Of a stretch of DNA of 64,000 nucleotides, positions 49,451 to 57,848 are shown piece after piece. The DNA is taken from assembly GCA_024400915.1 (NCBI GenBank), contig JAKSLX010000007.1, positions 1-64,000 of the forward strand, given 5' to 3'. The position numbers were made by a program, and so were the translations under genes. The stretch is from Treponema sp. Lineage in GTDB: Bacteria > Spirochaetota > Spirochaetia > Treponematales > Treponemataceae. The notes under the pieces were generated by a model that ran no database searches, was not told where the DNA came from, and worked only from the letters and a program-made list of their open reading frames with translations. Each line of letters opens with the position of its first letter. Position 1 is the first letter of the stretch.

Positions 49451-51403
49451 CTACTGGGCCACCACAAATTCCACCTGAAGTTCAGGAAGATTTATCCTGC
49501 TCACCTTGATTTTTACAGTCTGATTAAGTTCTACACCGCCTGGAACATCAAAGAAGGCTTCCTGAGCAAGTTCCGGAATGCAGAACTGAGGAAGTTTTCC
49601 TTCGGCAAGGGAAACACATACGGCATCCCCTGTCCATTCAGGATTCTGGAGAAGGTAAACAAGTGTCCAGTGAAGGTTGCTGTTGCGTTCGGATTTACGG
49701 GCAGCCATAGCACCAGCATCCCCTTCAGAAATGCGCATTAGCATGGTATCCTTGTCCAGCAACTTGCGCCCGTCAATAAAAGCCCTTAGCTGCTGATGGG
49801 AAATAAGGTCTCCGTAGCGGCGCAACGGGCTAGTAACCTGGCTATACATGTTGAGTCCAAGACCGCAGTGCATGCCCGGAGTAACTCCTACAGAACGCTT
49901 CCTCATGCATCTTCTTAACCTGAACTGACCTGCAAGGCCTTCAGGAATTTCATCCGGAATCTGAGGTTCTTCCTGGCTTACATAAGGAAACGGAATATTA
50001 TTCTGGAAAGCAAATTTTGCAGCTCCTTCCCCAGCAAGAAGCATAAGTTCACGGATCATATCGTTGCTTTCATATTTTTCATCTTTTACAACCGAAACTT
50101 TCTTTGTTTCCTTATCCACGAAGACATGAACCTCAGGCATGGTAATCTGAACAGCACCAGCTTTGTTTCTCTTGTCCACATTTTTCCTTGCAATTTCAAA
50201 AAGAGGCTTGAGTTCAGGAGAATTCTTCAGTTCTTCAGCCTTTTTATAGGAAAGTCTTTTTACATCAACTACAGTTTTCATTACTGCACATTCAAGGACA
50301 TTGGCATCGTCATCAAGAAGAAGACGGAAAGAAAGGGCATTGCTTTTTTCTTTCAAACCCAAAGCGTAATCTTCAAGGGCATCTTCACAGAGCATTCGTG
50401 CAGCACCTTCAGGAATGTACAGAGTTGCACCGCGTTCCCTTGCGGCTTTATCTATGGAAGAATCTGGAATTACCGTGCTTGCAGGGTCAGCAATGTGAAC
50501 CCAGTAATATTTTCCATCATAGGCAACGGCATCGTCAGGATCTGCAGAATTTTCAGCATCAATGGCATAGCTCACCCCGGGCACTTCATAGCGCTCTTCC
50601 TGTGGAGGAGATGCAAGAGATTCCGAAGCACTCTTCATGGAAAGTCCCCATCGAATCGGATATGGGTTCCTTGTAATCTCCCAAACTCCTGTATCAAGCA
50701 AGAGCTTATGTGCCTTTTCTACGGTCTCCTTTATGCCTGCATCATGCATCGTACGGCTTTTATCTGTTTTACCAAGTGCAAGGGCTTCAACATCACCCAT
50801 ATAGATTGAATCTTCAGGAAGAAGGGTGTTGGATTTAAGGCGTTCAAGAAAAGCTGCCCGCAGTTCAGCTTCCTTCCCCTTTGCATCGGCTTTTTTTACA
50901 AGGGAATCTATTTCTTCCTGGGAACGTAGGGAAAAAACCAGTTTGCCGTTCATCTGTTCCTTAAGGTTCTGGTTGAACCACACTGTATTTTTAAGGGCAC
51001 AGAACATTCCCCAGCTTTCATCGGCAGTCATTTTATCGTGAAAAAGAGAGACGAGTTCTTCAAATTCAAAGGAAGAACCTTTGGTTTCATCATCGGAAGC
51101 AAGGAGTTCATAACAGTCCTTTACCTGAAGTCCGATTTCATTTTTGTCTTCAAGATTATAGAGATTTTCTGCAAGGGGGCACTTTCCTTCCGCAAACGAA
51201 AGAACATTTACAAGGGAAGAACAAGGCCCTTCATGAAGGAGAATCACGTCCTTTTCGCGGACATTCTGTTCACCATACACTGCAGGCTTTGTTGAAGTTG
51301 CAGCAGCACTTCTGAACTTTACTGTATATTTTGCATTGTCCTGAACTGCAGTAATCACCGCAGCGGAATTCTTATAAATAACAACTGAATTAACTTTAAG
51401 CAT
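49451..51403 (-). CDS. RNase II/RNB-family exoribonuclease
   Basis: 3'-to-5' exoribonuclease. 650 residues with an RNB catalytic domain: the acidic metal site is YAIDAENSADPDDAVAYDG (Asp residues in the D-x5-D-x-D-D pattern), then YWVHIADPASTVIPDSSIDKAARERGATLYIPE and MYSQVTSPLRRYGDLISHQQL. The N-terminal part (about 1-230) has a short beta domain and a winged-helix-like stretch in place of the usual cold-shock repeats, and the C-terminal S1-like part is brief. This resembles the RNase II group of spirochaetes and plastids. It is not in an obvious operon. Confidence 0.9.
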   Translation of the reverse strand: MLKVNSVVIYKNSAAVITAVQDNAKYTVKFRSAAATSTKPAVYGEQNVREKDVILLHEGPCSSLVNVLSFAEGKCPLAENLYNLEDKNEIGLQVKDCYELLASDDETKGSSFEFEELVSLFHDKMTADESWGMFCALKNTVWFNQNLKEQMNGKLVFSLRSQEEIDSLVKKADAKGKEAELRAAFLERLKSNTLLPEDSIYMGDVEALALGKTDKSRTMHDAGIKETVEKAHKLLLDTGVWEITRNPYPIRWGLSMKSASESLASPPQEERYEVPGVSYAIDAENSADPDDAVAYDGKYYWVHIADPASTVIPDSSIDKAARERGATLYIPEGAARMLCEDALEDYALGLKEKSNALSFRLLLDDDANVLECAVMKTVVDVKRLSYKKAEELKNSPELKPLFEIARKNVDKRNKAGAVQITMPEVHVFVDKETKKVSVVKDEKYESNDMIRELMLLAGEGAAKFAFQNNIPFPYVSQEEPQIPDEIPEGLAGQFRLRRCMRKRSVGVTPGMHCGLGLNMYSQVTSPLRRYGDLISHQQLRAFIDGRKLLDKDTMLMRISEGDAGAMAARKSERNSNLHWTLVYLLQNPEWTGDAVCVSLAEGKLPQFCIPELAQEAFFDVPGGVELNQTVKIKVSRINLPELQVEFVVAQ

Positions 51404-51438
51404 AAAAATATTTTAATGGAAAAAAGCATAAAAAAAAA

Positions 51439-51464
51439 GCACCGCCAGAATTAACTGACGATGC
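51439..51464 (-). terminator. Terminator of the sugar-ABC ATPase gene
   Basis: In the minus direction a 10-bp stem with G-U pairs (GCATCGTCAG/CTGGCGGTGC) around TTAATT, followed by nine T. Confidence 0.85.
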
Positions 51465-51515
51465 CTTTCGGTGTCAAAAAATAGTATTGACTGAACTGCC
51501 TAAGCAGCCATCAAC

Positions 51516-52721
51516 TTATTTCTTGATTTCTGAACCGATAGCTACCTTGTAACCAACTTCGCCTGTGATAGCGTTCTTGAGCCAAGGAGCTGAGATCTTG
51601 TCCTTTTCGCAGATGTTGATTTCCTTTGAAAGGTCTTCTGAATCCTTAACAAAGAACTTACATCTGTCCATAGCTGGAACGAAGTTTACAGTTTCACCAA
51701 TCTTGAAGTCTCCCTTTGAAGATGCAAGAACGCGAGCAACTACACTCTGGTTCTTTGATGCAAGGAAGAGGTGTGTTTCAGCACCGAGAGGTTCCTTGTT
51801 AGAAACCTTCATCTGCATGTTGTTTTCAGATGCAGGAGCGTCTGTGTATGTAAGGTCTTCTGGGCGTACACCGAAGTATACTTCCTTTCCTACATATTCA
51901 GTGAGGTACTTCTGCTGTTCTGCTGTTGGAACGAGTGTGAATGTTCCTTCATCAACAACAACCTTGTCGCCTTCCTTCTTAACAGAAACTGTCATGAAGT
52001 TCATTGGAGGTGTTCCAATGAAGCCAGCAACGAACTTGTTGATTGGGTGGTTGTACAAGTAAAGTGGTTCACCGATCTGCTGAACGTGACCGTCCTTCAT
52101 AACAACAATCTTTGTACCCATTGTCATAGCTTCGATCTGGTCGTGTGTAACGTAGATCATTGTAGCCTGGAGTCTCTGGTGCAAAGCTGAGATTTCACCA
52201 CGCATTGAAACGCGGAGTTTAGCATCAAGGTTAGAAAGTGGTTCGTCGAACAAGAATACTTTAGGGTTACGAACGATTGCGCGTCCTACTGCAACACGCT
52301 GTCTCTGTCCACCGGAAAGTGCCTTTGGTTTGCGGTCGAGGTACTGAGTAAGTCCAAGGCTAACTGCTGCTTCATCAACACGACGCTGGATTTCTCCCTT
52401 GTCCATTTTACGGATCTTGAGACCGAAAGCCATGTTGTCATAAACTGTCATGTGTGGGTAAAGAGCATAGTTCTGGAATACCATGGCGATGTTTCTGTCC
52501 TTTGGTGGAACATCGTTCATAAGGTCTCCATCAATGAGGAGTTCACCTTCAGAAATTTCTTCCAAACCTGCGATCATACGGAGAGTTGTTGACTTTCCGC
52601 ATCCAGATGGACCAACGAATACACAGAAATCGCGGTCTTCGATTACGATGTTGGCATTTTCAACAGCCTGTACGTTGCCGTCGTAAATCTTGCCAATACC
52701 TTTAAGTTCTACTTTTGCCAT
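51516..52721 (-). CDS. ugpC: Sugar ABC transporter ATPase, MsmK/UgpC/MalK family
   Basis: 401 residues. Walker A GPSGCGKST, Q-loop FQNYALYPHMTVYDN, signature LSGGQRQRVAVGRAIVR, Walker B LFDEPLSNLDAK and H-loop YVTHDQIEAM. The C-terminal TOBE/OB regulatory domain (about 240-380) is present, with PPMNFMTV and YFGVRPEDL. Such ATPases often serve several carbohydrate importers at once, which fits its lone position. Codon use and a near-consensus promoter with an upstream AATTC array suggest strong expression. Confidence 0.95.
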   Translation of the reverse strand: MAKVELKGIGKIYDGNVQAVENANIVIEDRDFCVFVGPSGCGKSTTLRMIAGLEEISEGELLIDGDLMNDVPPKDRNIAMVFQNYALYPHMTVYDNMAFGLKIRKMDKGEIQRRVDEAAVSLGLTQYLDRKPKALSGGQRQRVAVGRAIVRNPKVFLFDEPLSNLDAKLRVSMRGEISALHQRLQATMIYVTHDQIEAMTMGTKIVVMKDGHVQQIGEPLYLYNHPINKFVAGFIGTPPMNFMTVSVKKEGDKVVVDEGTFTLVPTAEQQKYLTEYVGKEVYFGVRPEDLTYTDAPASENNMQMKVSNKEPLGAETHLFLASKNQSVVARVLASSKGDFKIGETVNFVPAMDRCKFFVKDSEDLSKEINICEKDKISAPWLKNAITGEVGYKVAIGSEIKK

Positions 52722-52756
52722 TTTAGGCCTCCCTAAGGGTTTATATTATAAGATCA

Positions 52757-52848
52757 ATTATAAATTCAAAAATAGCAGAAGTCAAACGAATTCAAAGGTA
52801 AATTCAGAAGAATTATGTCCGAATTCTAAAGGAATTTTGCAGGAATTC
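52757..52848 (-). promoter_or_regulatory. ugpC promoter with 11-bp phased AATTC array
   Basis: Minus-strand TTGACT (52780-52785), 17 bp, TATAAT (52757-52762). Directly upstream, GAATT (plus strand) recurs at 52788, 52810, 52821, 52832 and 52843, with a shifted AAATT at 52800: an 11-bp period over 60 bp. This is about one helical turn, so it may be bent DNA, an UP element or tandem protein sites. Confidence 0.65.
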
Positions 52849-52857
52849 GTTAAAAAA

Positions 52858-53592
52858 CTACATTCCAAGGAGATTTCTTACAGGACTGTCCAGAAGCACG
52901 AAGAGAACAGTAAAGATCACAGCCGGAAGATAGTTTGCAGTCTTGATTTTCTTAAGTCCGATAAGGTTAATGCCTATCATGCAGATGAGAACACCGCCGC
53001 TACCAGTAAGTTCAGCAAGCATTACATCGGAAACATAAGGCTGAACCGCAACGCTCAGCAAAGTAAGGGCACCCTGATAAAGGAAAATTGCAATGGCACT
53101 GAAAGCAGTTCCTATGCCCATGGCAGCAGTAAAGGAAATTGCCATGAAGCCGTCAAGAATACTCTTTGTAAAAATGATGGAATAGTCCTTTTCAATACCA
53201 GCCTTGAAGGAACCGAGTATAGCCATGGCACCAACACAGAAAAGTACGCTGGCATTAAGGAAAGCATAAGCAAAATTCTTATTGACAGAAAGTTCAGTCT
53301 CCTGCCCTTCCGGCCTTTTCTTAGGAAGAAGGCGTTCAAGAAGTTTTCCCAGGGAAAGGATTTTGTCATCAAGGTCAATTATGGTACCTATAATACCTCC
53401 TGCAATAATTGCAAGAGTCAAAAAACAGACATTCTGATACTTGAAGGCCATCTGCATGCCGATTACAAGGGTAATGAATCCGGCCCCAGTCTGAATCACA
53501 TCTTCCATTTTCTTGGACATGCGACCAGCAACTACAAGACCAATAAGGGATCCCAAAACAACGGCAGCACAATTGACAAAAACAGCAAGCAT
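52858..53592 (-). CDS. DUF554-family membrane protein
   Basis: 244 residues from ATG 53592, where GAGG lies 6 nt upstream; a start at 53634 would run through the tRNA terminator. About seven hydrophobic helices, glycine-rich, match the DUF554 (YdfK/YqgA) family: VFVNCAAVVLGSLIGLVVAGRMSKKMEDVIQTGAGFITLVIGMQMA and a duplicated second half. A possible small-solute channel; the function is unproven. It lies downstream of tRNA-Leu on the same strand. Confidence 0.9.
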   Translation of the reverse strand: MLAVFVNCAAVVLGSLIGLVVAGRMSKKMEDVIQTGAGFITLVIGMQMAFKYQNVCFLTLAIIAGGIIGTIIDLDDKILSLGKLLERLLPKKRPEGQETELSVNKNFAYAFLNASVLFCVGAMAILGSFKAGIEKDYSIIFTKSILDGFMAISFTAAMGIGTAFSAIAIFLYQGALTLLSVAVQPYVSDVMLAELTGSGGVLICMIGINLIGLKKIKTANYLPAVIFTVLFVLLDSPVRNLLGM

Positions 53593-53625
53593 ATAAACCT
53601 CGTCAAATTGATTTAAATAAAAAAA

Positions 53626-53650
53626 AGCAGTCACTTTTCAGCAACTGCTT
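53626..53650 (-). terminator. Terminator after tRNA-Leu
   Basis: In the minus direction AGCAGTTGC pairs with GTGACTGCT, followed by a T run. Confidence 0.8.
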
Positions 53651-53653
53651 TCG

Positions 53654-53735
53654 TGCGGAGAACCTGACTTGAACAGGCACAGCTCGCGCCACTAGCACCT
53701 CAAGCTAGCGTGTCTACCAATTCCACCATCCCCGC
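53654..53735 (-). tRNA. tRNA-Leu (anticodon GAG)
   Basis: Acceptor GCGGGGA pairs with TCTCCGC; the D-arm contains GGTAGAC, the anticodon stem is CTAGC/GCTAG around TTGAGGT giving anticodon GAG (reads CTC and CTT), the long variable arm is typical of class II Leu tRNAs, and the T-arm contains GTTCAAGTC. CCA is not encoded. Near 82 nt. Confidence 0.93.
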
Positions 53736-53762
53736 ATCTGCGTTTCCGCAAATCGTGATTGT

Positions 53763-53829
53763 AATATATCAATTTGCAGGAATGATGTCAATAGCAATTT
53801 CAAGAAATTTCAAAAATTTTTGAAAATTT
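53763..53829 (-). promoter_or_regulatory. tRNA-Leu promoter with phased upstream AATTT
   Basis: Minus strand TTGACA (53786-53791), 17 bp, TATATT (53763-53768). Upstream, AATTT recurs at 53796, 53806, about 53815 and 53825, roughly every 10 bp. It overlaps the end of the next gene. Confidence 0.65.
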
Positions 53830-55624
53830 ATTTTGCATTGGAAGTATCAAGGACTGCCGGGGTTTCTGAAGAAACAGGCTCCGCAGGTGCAGGTGCAGCA
53901 CCAGAAACTGCATCTGTTTTTTCTGCAGGTGCAGCCTTTACAACAGTATTTCCGTCCATTTCAAGAATTTTCTTTGCCTTCTTTGCATTGGCATTCTTTT
54001 TCTTCTGGCCGAATTTATAGGTTCCTGGCTTGGAATCCTTTTCTTCGTCTTTCATTTCATCCTCTACGGCATCCTGGGCAATTTCTTCAACCTTTGCACG
54101 GCAAGAGGAATACCTTCCCTTTGACCACATATCGAGGCCTGTCCCCTGGGTTGCAACATCGGCACTATCGAGATATTCACCGCAGATTTCAGCAAATTCA
54201 CTCCTGTCATACTTTGCAAATTCCTTTCCCAAGGCATATCTCAGATCCTTCTGATACTTTACATCGCTTTTAAGGGTTGAACGGGCAAGTTCAATGACTT
54301 CATTGGTTCCGGCATTATTTTCAGCAAGAAGGCATCCTGCAACCTTTGCCCTTGCCCCCACTCCAGTTTTTTTATCGTTCAAAAGACTTATCAGGTATTC
54401 ATTGCCTTCGGAAGTATTCAGTTTGGCAATTACCCTGTAAGACTTTTCCTTTACGTTCTTAAGTTCATCTTTGTCCTTGCAGCGGAAAACAAGATAGGGA
54501 ACAGCTTCTTTCATTTCACGCTTTTCCACGGCTTCTATTGCTTCTATTCTCACCTTGTACTGGGAATCCCTTAGGGCCTGTATGATGACTTTGTCAGCCT
54601 TTTCATCATTAAAATGAACGATTCCCTTTACCACATAACAACGTAAATTTGGATCAGTGGATTCAAAAAGATCAATAAGAATTTCTTCACCCTCAGGTTT
54701 CTCCATGGCTCCGATAGCTTCTGCGGCATACATGCGGACAAAACTGTTTTCATCTTCATTTTTTGCAATTTCAACAATCTTATCCCAGGTTTCAACGGCC
54801 TTGATTCTACCGAGAACCTTCATGAGTGCCTGTCGCTGCGGAACAGAAAGATCATCACGGTCAAGATAATCGGCAAGAAATTCGGCTTCTTCTTTTTCAC
54901 CAAGCTCACCTAGGGCAGTAAGGGCACCGGTAAAATAATCATCTTCTTCCTTGTCAACAAGATCAACAAGACCAGGAACAGATTCCTTTATCTGTGCTTC
55001 TGAAACATACTTGAAGCAGCGGTCTACAGTTTCTTTTCTGGTATCATAAGGATCATTTATAACTTCACAGGCAAAATCCCCAAGGCATGGATCCTTGAGT
55101 TTTGTAAAGTACTCGATGATTTTATCCTTTACGGCAACATCTTTTGTTTCATAGAACAAATCATAAATCTGATCAACAAACCTGTGGTCTTCATTTTTAA
55201 TAAGTTCATCAATAAGATTGCTTATCTGACTTTCAAGACCATACTTGAAAACAGCATTGCTTTCCTCTTCATAGTTTTCAGACTTATCGAGAAAATCATT
55301 TTTAGATTCATGCTTTGCAGGACGTTTTTTTGCAGCAACCCTTTTTTCCTTGGTATATTTATACCTTGCCTTTTCTTCCTTTTTTTCTTTGGATTCATTG
55401 TAGGCCTTGAGCACATAATCTTCTTCCGGTTCATCAGAATCTTCATCAAAAGAAGAAAACACATCTACCTCATCTTCAAGGCCGTCAAAAATCTCGGAAA
55501 CAGAATCTGCAAGTATTTCCACAGACTCCTTAACTTCAGCAACGACAGTTTCAGCTTCCTGAGAAACCAAGACTGCCGATGAAAGCACTGTAAATGCAGT
55601 TATTGATGTCAGAAACTTATTCAT
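53828..55624 (-). CDS. Secreted HEAT-repeat protein
   Basis: 598 residues. A signal peptide (MNKFLTSITAFTVLSSAVLVSQ) is followed by an acidic and lysine-rich region (EVDVFSSFDEDSDEPEEDYV, KKEEKARYKYTKEKRVAAKKRPAKH; about 35-115), then HEAT-like helical repeats over about 130-490 (e.g. EIAKNEDENSFVRMYAAEAIGAMEKPEGEEILIDLFESTDPNLRCYVVKGIVHF), and a Pro/Ala-rich tail. Likely an exported scaffold or adaptor. GGAGAGG lies upstream of the ATG. Next to tgt, 3 bp away. Confidence 0.85.
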   Translation of the reverse strand: MNKFLTSITAFTVLSSAVLVSQEAETVVAEVKESVEILADSVSEIFDGLEDEVDVFSSFDEDSDEPEEDYVLKAYNESKEKKEEKARYKYTKEKRVAAKKRPAKHESKNDFLDKSENYEEESNAVFKYGLESQISNLIDELIKNEDHRFVDQIYDLFYETKDVAVKDKIIEYFTKLKDPCLGDFACEVINDPYDTRKETVDRCFKYVSEAQIKESVPGLVDLVDKEEDDYFTGALTALGELGEKEEAEFLADYLDRDDLSVPQRQALMKVLGRIKAVETWDKIVEIAKNEDENSFVRMYAAEAIGAMEKPEGEEILIDLFESTDPNLRCYVVKGIVHFNDEKADKVIIQALRDSQYKVRIEAIEAVEKREMKEAVPYLVFRCKDKDELKNVKEKSYRVIAKLNTSEGNEYLISLLNDKKTGVGARAKVAGCLLAENNAGTNEVIELARSTLKSDVKYQKDLRYALGKEFAKYDRSEFAEICGEYLDSADVATQGTGLDMWSKGRYSSCRAKVEEIAQDAVEDEMKDEEKDSKPGTYKFGQKKKNANAKKAKKILEMDGNTVVKAAPAEKTDAVSGAAPAPAEPVSSETPAVLDTSNAK

Positions 55625-55627
55625 GTA

Positions 55628-56770
55628 TTACACCTCTCCAGAATGAAAATTTTCAAGAAAGTTTATTCTATATTCTTCAAACCTATCTTCGTTTATAGCA
55701 GCACGGATTTCATGAATCATGTTGTGAAGGAAATAAAGATTGTGGTAGCTTGCAAGCATTGAAGATAAAATTTCCTGTTCACGGAAAATGTGACGGAGGT
55801 ATGCACGGGAATAGGTAGTACAAACCTTGCATTTGCATTCAGGATCTATGCAACCAAAATCGCGCTCATAGCGGGCCTGCTTAATTGATACCATGCCCTT
55901 CTTTGAAAAATAAAGTCCATGACGGGCAATGCGGGTCGGCTGAACACAGTCAAACATGTCAATGCCATTGGCAACGGCCTCAAGAATGTATTCAGGAGTA
56001 CCGATTCCCATAACATAGCGAGGCTTGCTGCGGGAAAGAAACTGAACCGTATACTGTAGTTTTTCCTTGTAGACTTCTGCAGGTTCTCCTACACTCAATC
56101 CACCGATGGCAAGTCCGGGAGTATTCAGCGAATCAACAAACTGTGCGCTTTCTTTTCTTAAATCATCAAAGAAGTTTCCCTGAACGATTGGAAACAAAAT
56201 ACCCTTGTAACCGCTTTCCTGATGAATTGTCCATTCAGCAATGGCACGCTCTGCCCACTGGGAAGAAAGACGAAGTGCCCTTTCCGCTTCAGTGCGTTCA
56301 ACTCCAAAACCAGAACAAACATCCAGCTGCATCTGAATGTCGCTGTTAAGTTTAACCTGCGTCTGAACAACATTTTCCGGAGTAAAGAAATGCTTACTGC
56401 CGTCTATATCGCTGCGGAATTCAATTCCTTCATTTTTGATTTTCCTTAGTTTTGAAAGGGACCATACCTGGAACCCACCGGAATCCGTAAGGAAATTTCT
56501 GTTCCATTTTGTAAATCCGTGGAGTCCACCTGCATCTTTCACAAGGTCAGCACCTGGACGAAGATACATGTGGTAAGTATTTGCAAGAATTATTTCAAAC
56601 CCAATTTCTTCAAGGTCATCCTTGGTAAGGGCCTTTACAGTACCTTTTGTTCCTACCGGCATAAACACTGGAGTCTGAACATCACCATGAGGCAGATGCA
56701 TTACACCAGTGCGGGCAAGAGAATCTTTGTTTACGTGATGAACTTCAAAAAAGTTTTCTATCATTTCCAT
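55628..56770 (-). CDS. tgt: Queuine tRNA-ribosyltransferase
   Basis: Exchanges guanine 34 for a queuosine precursor in tRNAs for Asn, Asp, His and Tyr. 380 residues: catalytic DSGGFQVWSLSKL and the nucleophile Asp in FDCVQPTRIARHG; zinc ligands CECKCKVCTTYSRAYLRH in the C-terminal part (CIDPECKCKVC). The start could be ATG 56770 or ATG 56764; the binding site is weak for both. It follows the LptG-type gene by 7 bp. Confidence 0.96.
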   Translation of the reverse strand: MEMIENFFEVHHVNKDSLARTGVMHLPHGDVQTPVFMPVGTKGTVKALTKDDLEEIGFEIILANTYHMYLRPGADLVKDAGGLHGFTKWNRNFLTDSGGFQVWSLSKLRKIKNEGIEFRSDIDGSKHFFTPENVVQTQVKLNSDIQMQLDVCSGFGVERTEAERALRLSSQWAERAIAEWTIHQESGYKGILFPIVQGNFFDDLRKESAQFVDSLNTPGLAIGGLSVGEPAEVYKEKLQYTVQFLSRSKPRYVMGIGTPEYILEAVANGIDMFDCVQPTRIARHGLYFSKKGMVSIKQARYERDFGCIDPECKCKVCTTYSRAYLRHIFREQEILSSMLASYHNLYFLHNMIHEIRAAINEDRFEEYRINFLENFHSGEV

Positions 56771-56777
56771 ATCCTAA

Positions 56778-57848
56778 TCAAGTTTTTGCGTACTTCAACA
56801 ATATGCTGCTTATTATAATGAACAGCATAACCGGAAACCATGCACCGAATAAAGGCGGAATGGTCTGGAATTTTGCCATGAGCATGGTAATCATCTGGGT
56901 AACGTAGAAAAGAACTACGGCCGTAATGCTCAAGGCAAGGCTGACAATAAGAACATTCTTCCTTGTTTTTCCGCTGAGGCCAATGGCAAGGAAAACAACG
57001 ATAAAGACAACAAACGGAAAAGAAAATTTCTTATAGTAAACGGATTTTTCTTCTGCACTTGGGAGACCGGCTTTTTCAAGATGCTCTATGTATTCCCTGG
57101 CTTGTTTAGTATTTACTTCTTCTACAGAAATGGTATTGTTTCGAAAAGTTTCAGGAGGCTCCACAAAAAGATCAAGAAGCTCATTTTCAAGCTCTACCAT
57201 TACTATACCTTCTTCAGACTTTTTATATTCCACAGGATTGGAAAGTTTCCATTTGTCATCACTCCAGGAAGCGTTGTCAGAATAGATCAATGCACGAAGA
57301 TTCTTTTCATCATCGCGGATGATGAAGTAAACGGTATAAAGCCTTTTTACAGAATCATCATAGAAATCAGCCTTATAAATAATCTTGCCTTCATCAGACA
57401 TAATGACGATTCTGTCATTGTTAAGGGACTTTTCTTTCTGAAGGACAGAATCCTGCATGTGGACTTTTTTTGTATAGGTTGGAACAACAACAAAATCTTC
57501 AAAAAAGAACATGACGAAACTCATTCCAACTGCAATGAAAAGAAGAGGAACGGTAAATCTGAAAAGGGAAATTCCCGAAGCAAAAATTGCAAGGAGTTCA
57601 TTGCGGGCATAAAAATCGCTGAGCATGTAGGCCGTTGCAAAAAGCATGGCGATGGGAATGGAATACCACACAGTCTTTGGAACATAATAAAGCAGGATGA
57701 GCCCAACTTCTTTTGACGGAACTCCTTTGGAAATGTAATTCCACAGGTTCATGAAAAGATCTGTAAGGCAGAGAACGAGAACAAAGAAAAGAAGTGCACC
57801 CAAAAAAATCGGAAAAAAACTTCTCAGCATATACGAAATGATTTTCAT
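56778..57848 (-). CDS. LptF/LptG-family permease (shorter)
   Basis: 356 residues, six membrane segments with a periplasmic beta domain between the first three (about 10-115) and last three (about 285-350). YjgP/YjgQ phrases include YYVPKTVWYSIPIAMLFATAYMLSDFYARNELLAIFASGIS. These permeases, with LptB, lift lipopolysaccharide to the periplasmic bridge. It overlaps the upstream partner by 4 bp. Cargo in a treponeme may be a lipo-oligosaccharide or another glycolipid. Confidence 0.92.
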   Translation of the reverse strand: MKIISYMLRSFFPIFLGALLFFVLVLCLTDLFMNLWNYISKGVPSKEVGLILLYYVPKTVWYSIPIAMLFATAYMLSDFYARNELLAIFASGISLFRFTVPLLFIAVGMSFVMFFFEDFVVVPTYTKKVHMQDSVLQKEKSLNNDRIVIMSDEGKIIYKADFYDDSVKRLYTVYFIIRDDEKNLRALIYSDNASWSDDKWKLSNPVEYKKSEEGIVMVELENELLDLFVEPPETFRNNTISVEEVNTKQAREYIEHLEKAGLPSAEEKSVYYKKFSFPFVVFIVVFLAIGLSGKTRKNVLIVSLALSITAVVLFYVTQMITMLMAKFQTIPPLFGAWFPVMLFIIISSILLKYAKT

